Shown: positions 14,966 to 22,103 of the stretch, one piece after another
Layout of the letters: each line of letters opens with the position of its first letter
Numbering within the stretch: the stretch's first letter is position 1
IMG/VR virus record: IMGVR_UViG_3300036978_000157
Location: 1 to 58,120 of that record
Strand: one strand, 5' to 3'
Source of the DNA: a virus
DNA: 58,120 bases
Notes under the pieces: generated by a model
What the model was told of the DNA's origin: nothing
Seen by the model: the letters and a program-made list of their open reading frames with translations, nothing else
Databases searched by the model: none
Program-made: the position numbers and the translations under genes

Positions 14966-16095
14966 GTATCGTTAACGATAAATTCACCTTCCATGTCCTT
15001 GGATTACCACACACAGTTTCTTCCAAAGAATTTAATGCCTGCGCTTATACCCAAAAAGTGGTGAAGTTCGGAAAGATGATGACCGAGCGTGGACACACAG
15101 TAATCCACTACGGCCATGAAGACTCTGATCTAATCTGCACAGAACACGTTCCAGTCCTAACTAACCATGACTTCAAGAAGAGTTACGGATCACATGACTG
15201 GCGTAAGACCTTCTTTAAATTCGATACTAACGACCATGCCTATCAAACCTTCTACAAGAATGCTATCAAGGAAATTGAGAAGAGAAAGAACAAGCATGAC
15301 TTTATTCTACCATTCTGGGGTAGTGGAGTTCGTCCTATTTGTGACGCGCATCCAGACCTAATCACAGTAGAACCCGGAATAGGATATGCGGGTGGACATT
15401 GGGCAAGGTGGAAAGTATGGGAATCCTACGCAATCTACCATGCCTACTGCGGACTGAAGAATGTAGGAAACTGCAACCAAGACTGGTATGATGTAATTAT
15501 CCCAAATTATTTCGATGTAGAAGACTTCGATTACAAAACAGACAAAGAAGATTACTTTCTCTACCTTGGGCGAGTATATAGCGGAAAAGGTGTAGATGTA
15601 GCTATCCAAGCCACTGAAAAAGCAGGCGTAAAATTGGTCATAGCAGGGCAAAAAGAGGAAGGTTACAAATTACCAAGTCACGTTGAGTATGTCGGATACG
15701 CTGATGTCCCGACCAGAAAGAAGCTCATGTCTAACGCTAAAGCCAGCTTCCTTCCATCTATGTATGTAGAACCATTCGGTGGCGTTCAGATAGAAAACCT
15801 ACTCTCTGGCACTCCAACTATAACTACAGACTGGGGCAGTTTCGCCGAGAACAACCTACACGGGGTTACAGGCTACCGATGCAGGACGATGGGAGACTTC
15901 GTAGATGCAGTCAAAAATATAGATCAAATCATGCCTTGGGACTGCAAACGATTCGGAATGAACTTCAGCCTAAAGAAGGTAGCACCAATGTATGAGAAAT
16001 ACTTCTCAGATGTCATGGATGTCTACACAGGAGATGGATGGTATTCCGAGGGAAATGGCATTAACGCAATGAAAAGAAGCTACCCTACACTATAA
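14962..16095 (+). CDS. GT-B glycosyltransferase (family 4-like)
   Basis: The 377-residue protein has an N-terminal Rossmann-like acceptor domain and a C-terminal donor domain. That domain carries YFLYLGRVYSGKGVDVAIQA, KLVIAGQKEEG and the E-x7-E motif in EPFGGVQIE (about residues 267-275). These are hallmarks of retaining GT4 enzymes. The target may be host envelope glycans, virion proteins or modified DNA, and the sequence does not say. The start overlaps the zinc-ribbon stop, and a GTATCGTTAACGATAA palindrome encodes residues 3-6. Confidence 0.85.
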   Translation: MSIVNDKFTFHVLGLPHTVSSKEFNACAYTQKVVKFGKMMTERGHTVIHYGHEDSDLICTEHVPVLTNHDFKKSYGSHDWRKTFFKFDTNDHAYQTFYKNAIKEIEKRKNKHDFILPFWGSGVRPICDAHPDLITVEPGIGYAGGHWARWKVWESYAIYHAYCGLKNVGNCNQDWYDVIIPNYFDVEDFDYKTDKEDYFLYLGRVYSGKGVDVAIQATEKAGVKLVIAGQKEEGYKLPSHVEYVGYADVPTRKKLMSNAKASFLPSMYVEPFGGVQIENLLSGTPTITTDWGSFAENNLHGVTGYRCRTMGDFVDAVKNIDQIMPWDCKRFGMNFSLKKVAPMYEKYFSDVMDVYTGDGWYSEGNGINAMKRSYPTL

Positions 16096-16102
16096 TAATC
16101 AC

Positions 16103-16420
16103 ATGAAAACACCAACAATACTAATAGCTGCATCGTTGTGCGCTTGCTCGCCAATGACTAAGGAAACATACACAGAAACCCGTCATTTCCATTATCCTAA
16201 AGGCGCGACACCGCATCTAAAGGAGATGTATATGCACAAGCCACCGACTGAACCAGTCATTCAACAACCAGTAATACCCCAAGAAGTAAATACTCATCCA
16301 GAAGACTATTCTTACATCGCGGAACTACCACAAGAACATAGGACGCTGGCGCAAGTTAGGGAAGAAAACGATCTTCTATCAGCACTGCGGGCAAACAAAA
16401 TCCTACGTCAAATGCAATGA
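16103..16420 (+). CDS. putative lipoprotein
   Basis: The 105-residue protein has a short signal peptide with a lipobox-like L12-C13-A14-C15, so lipidation of C15 is likely. The rest is Pro/Glu/His-rich and unstructured, with a helical C-terminus (HRTLAQVREENDLLSALRANKILRQM). It is a membrane-anchored phage protein of unknown role. Superinfection exclusion or spanin-like functions are possible. A Gram-negative host is implied but not proven. Confidence 0.6.
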   Translation: MKTPTILIAASLCACSPMTKETYTETRHFHYPKGATPHLKEMYMHKPPTEPVIQQPVIPQEVNTHPEDYSYIAELPQEHRTLAQVREENDLLSALRANKILRQMQ

Positions 16421-16806
16421 ACTGGGACGAATACGGCATGAGTATAGCGGAGGTAGTTGCTAAGAAGAGCAAAGACCCGTGGAGGCAGGTAGGGGTAGTA
16501 ATACTCAGAGAAGACAACTCCATAGCCTCAGTAGGGTATAACGGATTCCCTCAAGGTGTAGAAGAAGACTGGTCATCAAGAGAAGAGAGGTCAAAGTTCG
16601 TAATTCACGCAGAACAGAATGCACTCAGATATACCAGTCCGGGCGAGGGAAAGATACTAATCTCAACTACCCTACCATGTAGGGACTGCCTAAAGGCCAT
16701 AGCCGCCTATAAGATAAAGAGAGTCCTCTATAAAGATGTTTACCACACTGATCCAATAGCCTTAGAAATAGCAGAAAAAATGGGAGTCACACTAACACAA
16801 ATATGA
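16417..16806 (+). CDS. deoxycytidylate (dCMP) deaminase
   Basis: The 129-residue zinc-dependent deaminase has H64-A-E66 (HAEQNAL) and P-C88-x2-C91 (LPCRDC), the canonical motifs. N42 (YNGFP) sits in the substrate loop. It converts dCMP to dUMP and so feeds dTTP synthesis. No thymidylate synthase or dUTPase was recognised in the window. The ATG overlaps the lipoprotein stop. Confidence 0.88.
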   Translation: MNWDEYGMSIAEVVAKKSKDPWRQVGVVILREDNSIASVGYNGFPQGVEEDWSSREERSKFVIHAEQNALRYTSPGEGKILISTTLPCRDCLKAIAAYKIKRVLYKDVYHTDPIALEIAEKMGVTLTQI

Positions 16807-16886
16807 ACGACGAGATCATAGCACTAACCATAGCATGGAGCATAGTAGTAGCCTGCTTCATAGTAGAGATACTAACTAAAGAATAA
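16803..16886 (+). CDS. 27-residue single-membrane-span peptide
   Basis: MNDE, then a hydrophobic stretch (IIALTIAWSIVVACFIVEIL), then TKE. The ATG overlaps the deaminase stop (ATGA), which supports translation. It is one of three such miniature membrane peptides at operon ends in this window (see 18881 and 21328). Its role is unknown. Confidence 0.55.
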   Translation: MNDEIIALTIAWSIVVACFIVEILTKE

Positions 16887-16990
16887 TTTGAGAGCAATAA
16901 CGTGGTATTGTGGCGGGGGATAAACCTTGGCGGGTCTACCTCTGGTAAACAAGTAACCATTCCTGTAACCACATAAAACTGGAACTCTCA

Positions 16991-17006
16991 TTATCGTTAA
17001 CGATAA
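16991..17006. repeat. dispersed palindrome just before the start of the 17010 gene
   Basis: TTATCGTTAACGATAA is perfectly palindromic across all 16 bases. It ends 3 bp before the ATG at 17010, where it could also act on translation as a hairpin. Confidence 0.8.
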
Positions 17007-17009
17007 CCA

Positions 17010-17558
17010 ATGAACTACACAAAAATCGGCGCAATGCCAACTCACCGCTATATCTGGGTAGATAGTAAATACACCCACGAAAAACCCGTAGGGCCAGTAG
17101 AAGCTATGTGGGTAGGACTAACCTCCATACCAAGCAGAACATGGGGAATTAACGTCATCCTAAGAGAAGGTGGCGCACTCTACAGAAACATCCCACCAAA
17201 CGCAGTAAGATTCAAAGAAGAAGCACTGGAAAACTGGCGCATAGAAGAGAGCCAACTATGGAACTGCTACTCATATAACTTCAGCATACTACAGAACCCA
17301 ATACTAACAGGACTATCAGTAACAGCCAAAGTCGGCCCAAACATACTAAAGGGAACCTACCTATTCTCGACTACCCACCTATTCGACGGATGGTCAGATA
17401 GCCCAGAACAAGACAAAGAATTCATCTTCATAGAACTCACCAACGGAAGGCTAACAATCCAACCAACCAATAGAGTAGCATTCCAAGATCAATCATACAT
17501 CCTACCAACCTGTATGCCTAAACTAAGACTACAGGATACCATCTACTCATGTGAGTAG
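17010..17558 (+). CDS. hypothetical protein
   Basis: The 182-residue protein is rich in Trp/Tyr and beta-type residues (MWVGLTSIPSRTWGINVILREGG, and ELTNGRLTIQPTNRVAF). It looks like a compact globular beta protein, and no signal peptide or motif is recognised. It follows a 123-base gap containing a palindrome. Codon use is AT-shifted (many ATA/CTA codons) like the deaminase and lipoprotein genes, so this block may share an origin. Confidence 0.65.
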   Translation: MNYTKIGAMPTHRYIWVDSKYTHEKPVGPVEAMWVGLTSIPSRTWGINVILREGGALYRNIPPNAVRFKEEALENWRIEESQLWNCYSYNFSILQNPILTGLSVTAKVGPNILKGTYLFSTTHLFDGWSDSPEQDKEFIFIELTNGRLTIQPTNRVAFQDQSYILPTCMPKLRLQDTIYSCE

Positions 17559-18156
17559 TAGAAAATACAATTCAAGTATTCAGATTTGTATTTCAGCACA
17601 AAAAATACAATTGAGTAGCATAAGACATTAGGCATACGACATAGCACTAAGTCGCAAGCTAACCATACGACATTAGCTTAGATTAGCATGAAACTTAGCT
17701 TGAACTTAGCTTGCTCTGTCAAGAGATTTTTATTGACATAGAAAATACCAGTTTTTATGGGGGGAGGGGTTTCCACGATGGAGCCTTTGACGCTGGGCAT
17801 GGTAGGGGTGAGGGGTGGTGGCCTCTGTCCTCCATAGAAAAAGAGATTCCTTCCATCGCTGCATGACGATAGAAGACTACGCAAGAATTAAATGCGATAT
17901 TCCATGACCAAAAAAATATCGGGCACGATAAAAAATAATCGCTCGAAACTATTGACGATCACCCGTTTCTTTGGTAGTCTTTAAAGAGTGAAAGGCATCG
18001 TGCCTTTTGCAATTTGATCCTTTGACATTTTGATTTTTACTTTTTGCTTTCGGCAATCTGTTCGCAATGCATTCCATCATGGGAAGGAATAAACCTTTTC
18101 TTGAATCATTTGATTCGAGTGATGCGTGGTGAATAGATAAACCGAAAGTAAACAAC
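17559..18156. other. 598-bp non-coding region with direct repeats, G-runs and two promoters
   Basis: No gene is supported here. The left part has short direct repeats: AAAATACAATT (twice), CATACGACAT (twice), AACTTAGCTTG (tandem, 17690-17712). A promoter-like TTGACA..TATGGG at 17733-17761 is followed by a strand with several G-runs (17759-17822) that could form a quadruplex. A variant palindrome is at 17916-17931. A second promoter at 17952 drives the 18157 gene through a ~170-nt leader. It is a candidate origin or non-coding RNA locus. Confidence 0.5.
17952..17980 (+). promoter_or_regulatory. rightward promoter of the 18157 gene
   Basis: TTGACG (17952-17957), a 17-bp spacer and TAGTCT (17975-17980). 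The leader that follows shares a ~40-nt block with the leader of the promoter at 19707. Confidence 0.6.
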
Positions 18157-18879
18157 ATGAAAACAGCAAACAAAAAAACAGCCGTAAACCTTAGCGTAGT
18201 TCGTGAACCAATGGCAATTGACCTAATGTTCAAGAGAAACTCTCTTGGATATCTGGAAAGCGGGAAATCAACAGACATCTCATTGGATGACGCTGTTGGG
18301 TATGTCGTTTCCAAACTGGATGCGGGACAATCTGCAATCCGTGACGCGATTCTCTTTTCCGCTTGGGTTTTCAAGAATAAGCCCGAAGAACAGAGTAAAG
18401 CATATGCTGAACAATTAAAGGCCCGCTGGAGTGGTTCGACTATTCCAAACCTAATCAGCATAAGTAAAGCCCTCCCCTCATTTGAGGATAAAGGGTTGTC
18501 GATTGACAAGGTGAAGGATTTATACGCGCTCCGCGAGGTTTCAAAGCTCTTAAAGGGTGATGAGACGAGCGGGCGGGCGGTTGCGCTTCTTAATGAGGGT
18601 AAATCCCCTCGTGCTGTGAAAGAGTCTCTTTCACCAAAAGCAGAGCGGGAAGAGCGGGAAGAGACAACAGAGTCAAAGCCCGTCAATTTCGCCGATGAAG
18701 CGGATAAACTCGAAACTTTGCTTTTGTCATATACCGATAAATACGCGAAGATTGGAGAACATGAAGCACGCATCAAAATTGCTCGTCAAATAGTGGCAAA
18801 GCTAAACCTCGGTGGATATATTCTAATGCACGCCGATGCCGCTGCCGCTGTGAAAACCCTCAAAGAAGGCAAAAAGTAA
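18157..18879 (+). CDS. hypothetical helical protein
   Basis: The 240-residue, mainly helical protein has a middle region (about 60-150: SAWVFKNKPEEQSKAYAEQLKARWSGSTIPNLISISKALPSFE...). This has the spacing of HTH/ParB-like accessory DNA-binding domains. A charged linker (REEREE) and a C-terminal helical domain follow. It has its own promoter and long leader and is followed by a micro-peptide and a strong terminator, so it forms a separate unit. The DNA-binding role is a guess. Confidence 0.6.
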   Translation: MKTANKKTAVNLSVVREPMAIDLMFKRNSLGYLESGKSTDISLDDAVGYVVSKLDAGQSAIRDAILFSAWVFKNKPEEQSKAYAEQLKARWSGSTIPNLISISKALPSFEDKGLSIDKVKDLYALREVSKLLKGDETSGRAVALLNEGKSPRAVKESLSPKAEREEREETTESKPVNFADEADKLETLLLSYTDKYAKIGEHEARIKIARQIVAKLNLGGYILMHADAAAAVKTLKEGKK

Positions 18880-18880
18880 A

Positions 18881-18961
18881 ATGGACATTAAAGAAAAGGT
18901 TCTTCTAAAGGTTCTACTGTTGGCCGTCATGGCCGCGTTTGTAATCTTTAGACTCTTATAG
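18881..18961 (+). CDS. 26-residue single-membrane-span peptide
   Basis: MDIKEK, then a hydrophobic run (VLLKVLLLAVMAAFVIFRLL), ending just before a strong terminator. It starts one base after the stop of the 240-residue gene. It could be a miniature membrane regulator. Translation is likely from its position but not proven. Confidence 0.5.
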   Translation: MDIKEKVLLKVLLLAVMAAFVIFRLL

Positions 18962-18967
18962 AAAATC

Positions 18968-18998
18968 GGGTGACATCTTCGGGTGTCACCCTTTTTTT
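18968..18998 (+). terminator. intrinsic terminator with UUCG tetraloop
   Basis: GGGTGACATC (18968-18977), loop TTCG, GGTGTCACCC (18982-18991), then seven T. This 10-bp stem has a single G-U pair and is a textbook rho-independent terminator. It ends the 18157 unit and faces the convergent TerS-like gene. Confidence 0.93.
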
Positions 18999-19029
18999 GT
19001 GCCAAAAAATAATCTGCGATTTGCCGGCT

Positions 19030-19629
19030 TCAGACTGCTTGCTCTTCCCCTTCTTCCACTTCCCCTTCGTTATCGTAAACGATAGCCTCTTCCACTTCGT
19101 TCTGTTCCCCTCTTCCCCCTTCTACATATTGCCCGGATATTACTTCCACCTCTTCCGCTTTCTGTGGCCCGGTCATGTGCAGGCTGATCATTGCATTCAC
19201 GCTCATTGCCCGTTTATCACCAATGTTTTGATCATCCAAGCCAAGCGTCCTTCTCGCCGTCTTATCTAATTCTGACAGCACTTCCAAGCGTTCCCGCTGC
19301 TCTTTAATGTTACCCATTTTCTTTCTGGCAACTATCTCGGCTCTCTCTTCACTCACCTGTTTAAGCATAAACCGCAGATGCTCTTCGGTTTGATCCTTCA
19401 TTGCCTCAATGATTGTCTTCTCAATCATGCCCGTGGATTGCACTCGGATGAGCTGTCTTTGCTTTGACCACTGCCCTTTGATCATGACATTCTTCACATA
19501 GAATCTGGAGAGTCCAATGAACTCTGGCATCTTTACTATGTCAGCGATTTCGTTCCCTTGGATGTATAAAGCTCTCACTTTATCCATGTCCCACTTCTTT
19601 CTCGCATCGACTTGCTTCTTTGCTTTCAT
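19030..19629 (-). CDS. terS: putative terminase small subunit
   Basis: In this 199-residue protein the N-terminal ~60 residues have an HTH-like pattern (MDKVRALYIQGNEIADIVKMPEF then FYVKNVMIKGQWSKQR), typical of DNA-recognising TerS proteins. A central coiled coil (about 70-125) would drive ring formation. The C-terminal tail is very acidic (EEVEVISG...EVEEGEEQ). It lies alone on the minus strand, 12 kb from terL, which is unusual. It could also be another HTH regulator. A palindrome lies 15 bp upstream of its start and another inside (19070-19085). Confidence 0.55.
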   Translation of the reverse strand: MKAKKQVDARKKWDMDKVRALYIQGNEIADIVKMPEFIGLSRFYVKNVMIKGQWSKQRQLIRVQSTGMIEKTIIEAMKDQTEEHLRFMLKQVSEERAEIVARKKMGNIKEQRERLEVLSELDKTARRTLGLDDQNIGDKRAMSVNAMISLHMTGPQKAEEVEVISGQYVEGGRGEQNEVEEAIVYDNEGEVEEGEEQAV

Positions 19630-19643
19630 GGCCGAAAAGTAGA

Positions 19644-19659
19644 TTATCGGTTACGATAA
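19644..19659. repeat. dispersed palindrome upstream of the TerS-like gene
   Basis: TTATCGGTTACGATAA is a full 16-bp family member between the divergent TerS-like gene and the 19707 promoter. Confidence 0.8.
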
Positions 19660-19706
19660 ATCAATAAAATTATTTTGACTAAATGTGAAATAAATATATA
19701 AAACTA

Positions 19707-19735
19707 TTGACAAAGTGGGTGACTTGTGCTATACT
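19707..19735 (+). promoter_or_regulatory. strong sigma70-type promoter of the 19961 operon
   Basis: TTGACA (19707-19712), a 17-bp spacer and TATACT (19730-19735), the closest match to consensus in the window, in an AT-rich upstream context. It drives a ~220-nt structured leader and then a long series of small genes. Confidence 0.85.
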
Positions 19736-19742
19736 TATTGAA

Positions 19743-19960
19743 GGTCGGGGAAGAGTAGTCTTCTCACGACAATTGATCATTTAACATTTTAGGTTTTCAG
19801 TTTCGGTTTTTCGTGTGCCGTTGGCATTATCGTAAAAGATAATGTCAGCGGTGTAATGCAGCTTGGTTATCGTGTCCGATAATCATGTGCGAGCAATCTC
19901 GCCAGCGGTGACAAGCCCGTAAAGCATAACGCAAATGCAGAGTCATAACACACGAAACAA
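19743..19960 (+). promoter_or_regulatory. complex structured leader of the 19961 operon
   Basis: In order it holds a GTCG..GAAGA/TCTTC..CGAC hairpin, then a block (ATTGATCATTTAACATTTT...) matching the leader of the 18157 gene. A GGCATTATC/GATAATGTC hairpin follows, then a CTTG/CAAG stem enclosing a GGTTATCG-TGTC-CGATAATC hairpin (19865-19883) and a GCGAG/CTCGC hairpin. It ends with ACACGAAACAA just before the ATG, a tail shared with later leaders. Structures are by eye. Confidence 0.55.
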
Positions 19961-20200
19961 ATGAAAATAACAAAACAGCATATAGTAAACAGGTTAGAAT
20001 ACCTATACAATGTGACAAGCATCCACTTTGATCTATCAATTCAATGTTCTGGTAGGTCGAAAGGATATTCCATCATGATCAATGGCTCTCATGTCATGAC
20101 ATATGGTCATGTTCCAATTGCAGTCCTTGATCAATGCATCACTGCCTTTGCAAAAGGATATAATAGAGGCGCGTGTGATTTTGCTCCTAAAGCATTATGA
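19961..20200 (+). CDS. hypothetical protein
   Basis: This 79-residue protein is the first gene after the strong promoter. It has beta-type residues in the centre (GYSIMINGSHVMTYGHVPIAV) and two or three Cys. The family is unknown. High expression is expected from the promoter. Confidence 0.65.
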   Translation: MKITKQHIVNRLEYLYNVTSIHFDLSIQCSGRSKGYSIMINGSHVMTYGHVPIAVLDQCITAFAKGYNRGACDFAPKAL

Positions 20201-20436
20201 CTACTAAAACTATCGTATCCGATAAAGGTAACAAGTATATCGTTCCTGTCGTTTCCGCCGAAGAGATGGAACAAATCATGTTCGGAATGGATTCGCCCGG
20301 ATGGTGTCTCACTTGTGGTGAGGAAGTCGATGGTGTTGAGCCAGACGCTTCCAAGTATCTTTGCGAATGCTGCGGTCAGCGCAAAGTATACGGCATGGAG
20401 CAACTGCTTATAATGGATTTACTTGTTATAAAATGA
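20197..20436 (+). CDS. small zinc-binding protein
   Basis: The 79-residue protein has C-L-T-C (about residue 37) and C-E-C-C-G (about 55-59), which form a plausible four-Cys zinc site (WCLTCGEEVDG...YLCECCGQRKVYG). The ATG overlaps the previous stop. A CTATCGTATCCGATAA palindrome encodes residues near the start. Its function is unknown. Confidence 0.65.
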   Translation: MTTKTIVSDKGNKYIVPVVSAEEMEQIMFGMDSPGWCLTCGEEVDGVEPDASKYLCECCGQRKVYGMEQLLIMDLLVIK

Positions 20437-20573
20437 ACTACCAAGTCTATTCAACGATCACAGTCTGCCTGCTCACTTCATTCAAAAGATATTGGGCATG
20501 GCGGCATGATCCATATTGGCGCAAAACCCTTCGCGATTATGTCGTAGCATTACGATATATCCGTTCCAAGTAA
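20433..20573 (+). CDS. small aromatic/basic protein
   Basis: The 46-residue protein starts at an ATG overlapping the previous stop (ATGA). It is rich in Tyr/Trp/Arg (RYWAWRHDPYWRKTLRDY) after a short hydrophobic stretch. It could associate with membranes or nucleic acid. The family is unknown. Confidence 0.5.
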   Translation: MNYQVYSTITVCLLTSFKRYWAWRHDPYWRKTLRDYVVALRYIRSK

Positions 20574-20653
20574 TTAGCCACTCTGTTCTGTTATCGTTTA
20601 CGATAGCAGGACAGCAGGCTGACTACAACCAGTCGGCAAAAACACGAAACCAA
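20574..20653 (+). ncRNA. repeated structured leader element, copy A
   Basis: P1 AGCC 20576-20579 pairs with GGCT 20617-20620. P2 TGTTCTG..CAGGACA carries the palindrome TTATCGTTTACGATAG (20591-20606) at its tip. Hairpin GCTGACT/AGTCGGC (around 20619-20636) overlaps and would compete with P1, so two folds are possible. The element ends AACACGAAACCAA just before the ATG at 20654. The family has copies at 21559, 22018 and 22733. Confidence 0.55.
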
Positions 20654-21331
20654 ATGTATATTATACATGAAACCAATGACATTGTAGTAATCGCTACAAG
20701 AAACAGCAAGAACCGCAAGACAGGCAGCAGCGTTCAGATTTGGATTATGGATGCGCGTATGCATCCTACCGAGTCACGCAAAGGCCCGGACGCAGACAAT
20801 CAATGCAATGGCTGTGAGTTTGCATCCAAGCAGGGATGTTATGTGAATGACAATCCTCTCGGTGCAATCTGGCGAGCGTATCAGCGCGGCTCATATGAAT
20901 ATCTTTATATGGGAACACGCGAATGGTATGACTTCTTCTCTGTGCCTTATGTCCGTTTCGGTGCGTATGGTAATCCTTCTCACATTCCATTGGAGATGGT
21001 CTACGATATCGCCAAACTTTCCAAGCGTATCACAGGCTACTTCCATGACTGGCACACTATGCCAGCACCACTTGCCAAAGCGTATGGTAGATACTTTATG
21101 GCTTCTACCAATACAAGCAATGTGGAGTATGCCAAGAACCTCGGCTTGCGGACATTCACAGTCACAAACGAACCTCTCGTTAACGATATCGAATGTCTTG
21201 CAGATGCCAAGGGTCTGTCTTGTTCAGAGTGTGGATTGTGTGATGGTAACTATCGCCGCTCTTCCCTCCCATCTGTGTGGATCAATCCTCATGGATATCA
21301 AGTGCGTAAAGCGGTGGAGGCTATAGCATGA
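20654..21331 (+). CDS. hypothetical protein with N- and C-terminal Cys clusters
   Basis: The 225-residue protein has an N-terminal part with CNGCEFASKQGCYV (C-x2-C-x7-C, about residues 50-61) followed by Trp/Tyr-rich strands (GSYEYLYMGTREWYDF). The middle contains HDWHTMPAPLAKAYGRYFMAST, and a second cluster (LSCSECGLC, about 193-201) is near the end. Three- and four-Cys clusters suggest iron-sulphur or zinc binding. The overall pattern resembles an uncharacterised phage family. The start is set by the conserved leader tail; upstream in-frame sequence belongs to the leader. Confidence 0.65.
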   Translation: MYIIHETNDIVVIATRNSKNRKTGSSVQIWIMDARMHPTESRKGPDADNQCNGCEFASKQGCYVNDNPLGAIWRAYQRGSYEYLYMGTREWYDFFSVPYVRFGAYGNPSHIPLEMVYDIAKLSKRITGYFHDWHTMPAPLAKAYGRYFMASTNTSNVEYAKNLGLRTFTVTNEPLVNDIECLADAKGLSCSECGLCDGNYRRSSLPSVWINPHGYQVRKAVEAIA

Positions 21332-21405
21332 GTGTAAGAAAGTTACTTATCCTTATCATGCTCTTCCAAGTAGTAGTAGCCATTGCAATCCTATGCTCGA
21401 AATAA
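21328..21405 (+). CDS. 25-residue single-membrane-span peptide
   Basis: MSVRK, then a hydrophobic run (LLILIMLFQVVVAIAIL), then CSK. The ATG overlaps the previous stop (ATGA). It is the third micro-membrane peptide of this type in the window. Function unknown. Confidence 0.5.
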   Translation: MSVRKLLILIMLFQVVVAIAILCSK

Positions 21406-21557
21406 CAAAGCTCAAAGCAAAGAAGCTCTTCGATGCGATTCCTATCAAGCAAATCGGCGTTGTCCGCGCCACCACTCCCAAGAAAAAACCTGTCACCATC
21501 ATAACAAAGAAAGACAAGCAAGTCCTTCGCGTATGTGACGGCAAGTATTGGGCGTAG
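21393..21557 (+). CDS. small basic protein
   Basis: The 54-residue, Lys-rich protein (KLKAKKLFDAIPIKQIG...KKKPVTIITKKDKQVLRVCDGKYWA) starts inside the micro-peptide gene. The beta-rich, basic C-terminus ends in a WA motif. The family is unknown. Confidence 0.55.
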   Translation: MLEITKLKAKKLFDAIPIKQIGVVRATTPKKKPVTIITKKDKQVLRVCDGKYWA

Positions 21558-21558
21558 T

Positions 21559-21635
21559 CAGACACTCTGGTGTTATCGGAAACGATAATGCCAGCAGTCT
21601 GCTTACATGGTGTAAGTAGAAAAACACGAAACAAA
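21559..21635 (+). ncRNA. repeated structured leader element, copy B
   Basis: P1 CAGAC 21559-21563 pairs with GTCTG 21597-21601. P2 is GGTGTTATCG-GAAA-CGATAATGCC (21569-21592), a 10-bp stem with a GNRA loop made from the dispersed palindrome. P3 is CTTACA-TGG-TGTAAG (21602-21616). The linker after P1 is ACTCT. The element ends AACACGAAACAAA before the ATG at 21636. Confidence 0.6.
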
Positions 21636-22016
21636 ATGAACACATACTATACAAAACATCCAGTCAACGACATCTATACTCCTGCTACAATTAGCTCGGA
21701 AGATGCAATCGCAATCCTCATCCAGTCGGCAGTCACCAATGCAGTTAACAAGGTAAATGACATCATCATCAATGCTGTCATCGCCCGTGTTAACGATGCG
21801 GTCAGTGATGCTAATATCCAAAACAAAGTAGAAGCACATTTATCTACAATGGATATTGGAGTTATAGTTGAAGAAGCCGCTTCAAATGCCGCCCGTGATT
21901 ACGATTACGATAGTGCAATCGAGAATGCGTTAGATGGTGTAGACATCGATGAGATGGTTACAGAGAAGATCACCGATCACTTAGACTCTTGTTCCATTCA
22001 AGTCCGTATCAACTAA
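21636..22016 (+). CDS. hypothetical acidic helical protein
   Basis: The 126-residue protein is rich in Ile/Val/Asp/Asn with repeated helix patterns (AVTNAVNKVNDIIINAVIARVNDAVSDAN), which could form a coiled coil. The C-terminal part is acidic (DYDYDSAIENALDGVDIDEMV). The start follows the conserved leader tail. The family is unknown. Confidence 0.65.
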   Translation: MNTYYTKHPVNDIYTPATISSEDAIAILIQSAVTNAVNKVNDIIINAVIARVNDAVSDANIQNKVEAHLSTMDIGVIVEEAASNAARDYDYDSAIENALDGVDIDEMVTEKITDHLDSCSIQVRIN

Positions 22017-22017
22017 T

Positions 22018-22103
22018 CAGACACGCTGCTCATCCGCGAGGGTGGGCAGTAGTCTGGTTATCGTTTCCGATAATCAGTAAACACGAAACAACAAACTAAT
22101 AAT
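22018..22103 (+). ncRNA. repeated structured leader element, copy C
   Basis: P1 CAGAC 22018-22022 pairs with GTCTG 22052-22056. P2 CTGCTCATCC-GCGA-GGGTGGGCAG (22026-22049) has a GNRA loop and does not use the palindrome. P3 is GGTTATCG-TTTC-CGATAATC (22056-22074), the palindrome. The stems covary in sequence with copies A, B and D while the layout is kept. It ends AAACACGAAACAAC upstream of the ATG at 22104. Confidence 0.6.

Noticed and set aside
17949-18776. Leftward 275-codon frame antisense to the 18157 gene
   Set aside because: It overlaps a gene with its own promoter and terminator on the other strand, and shows no plausible protein pattern.
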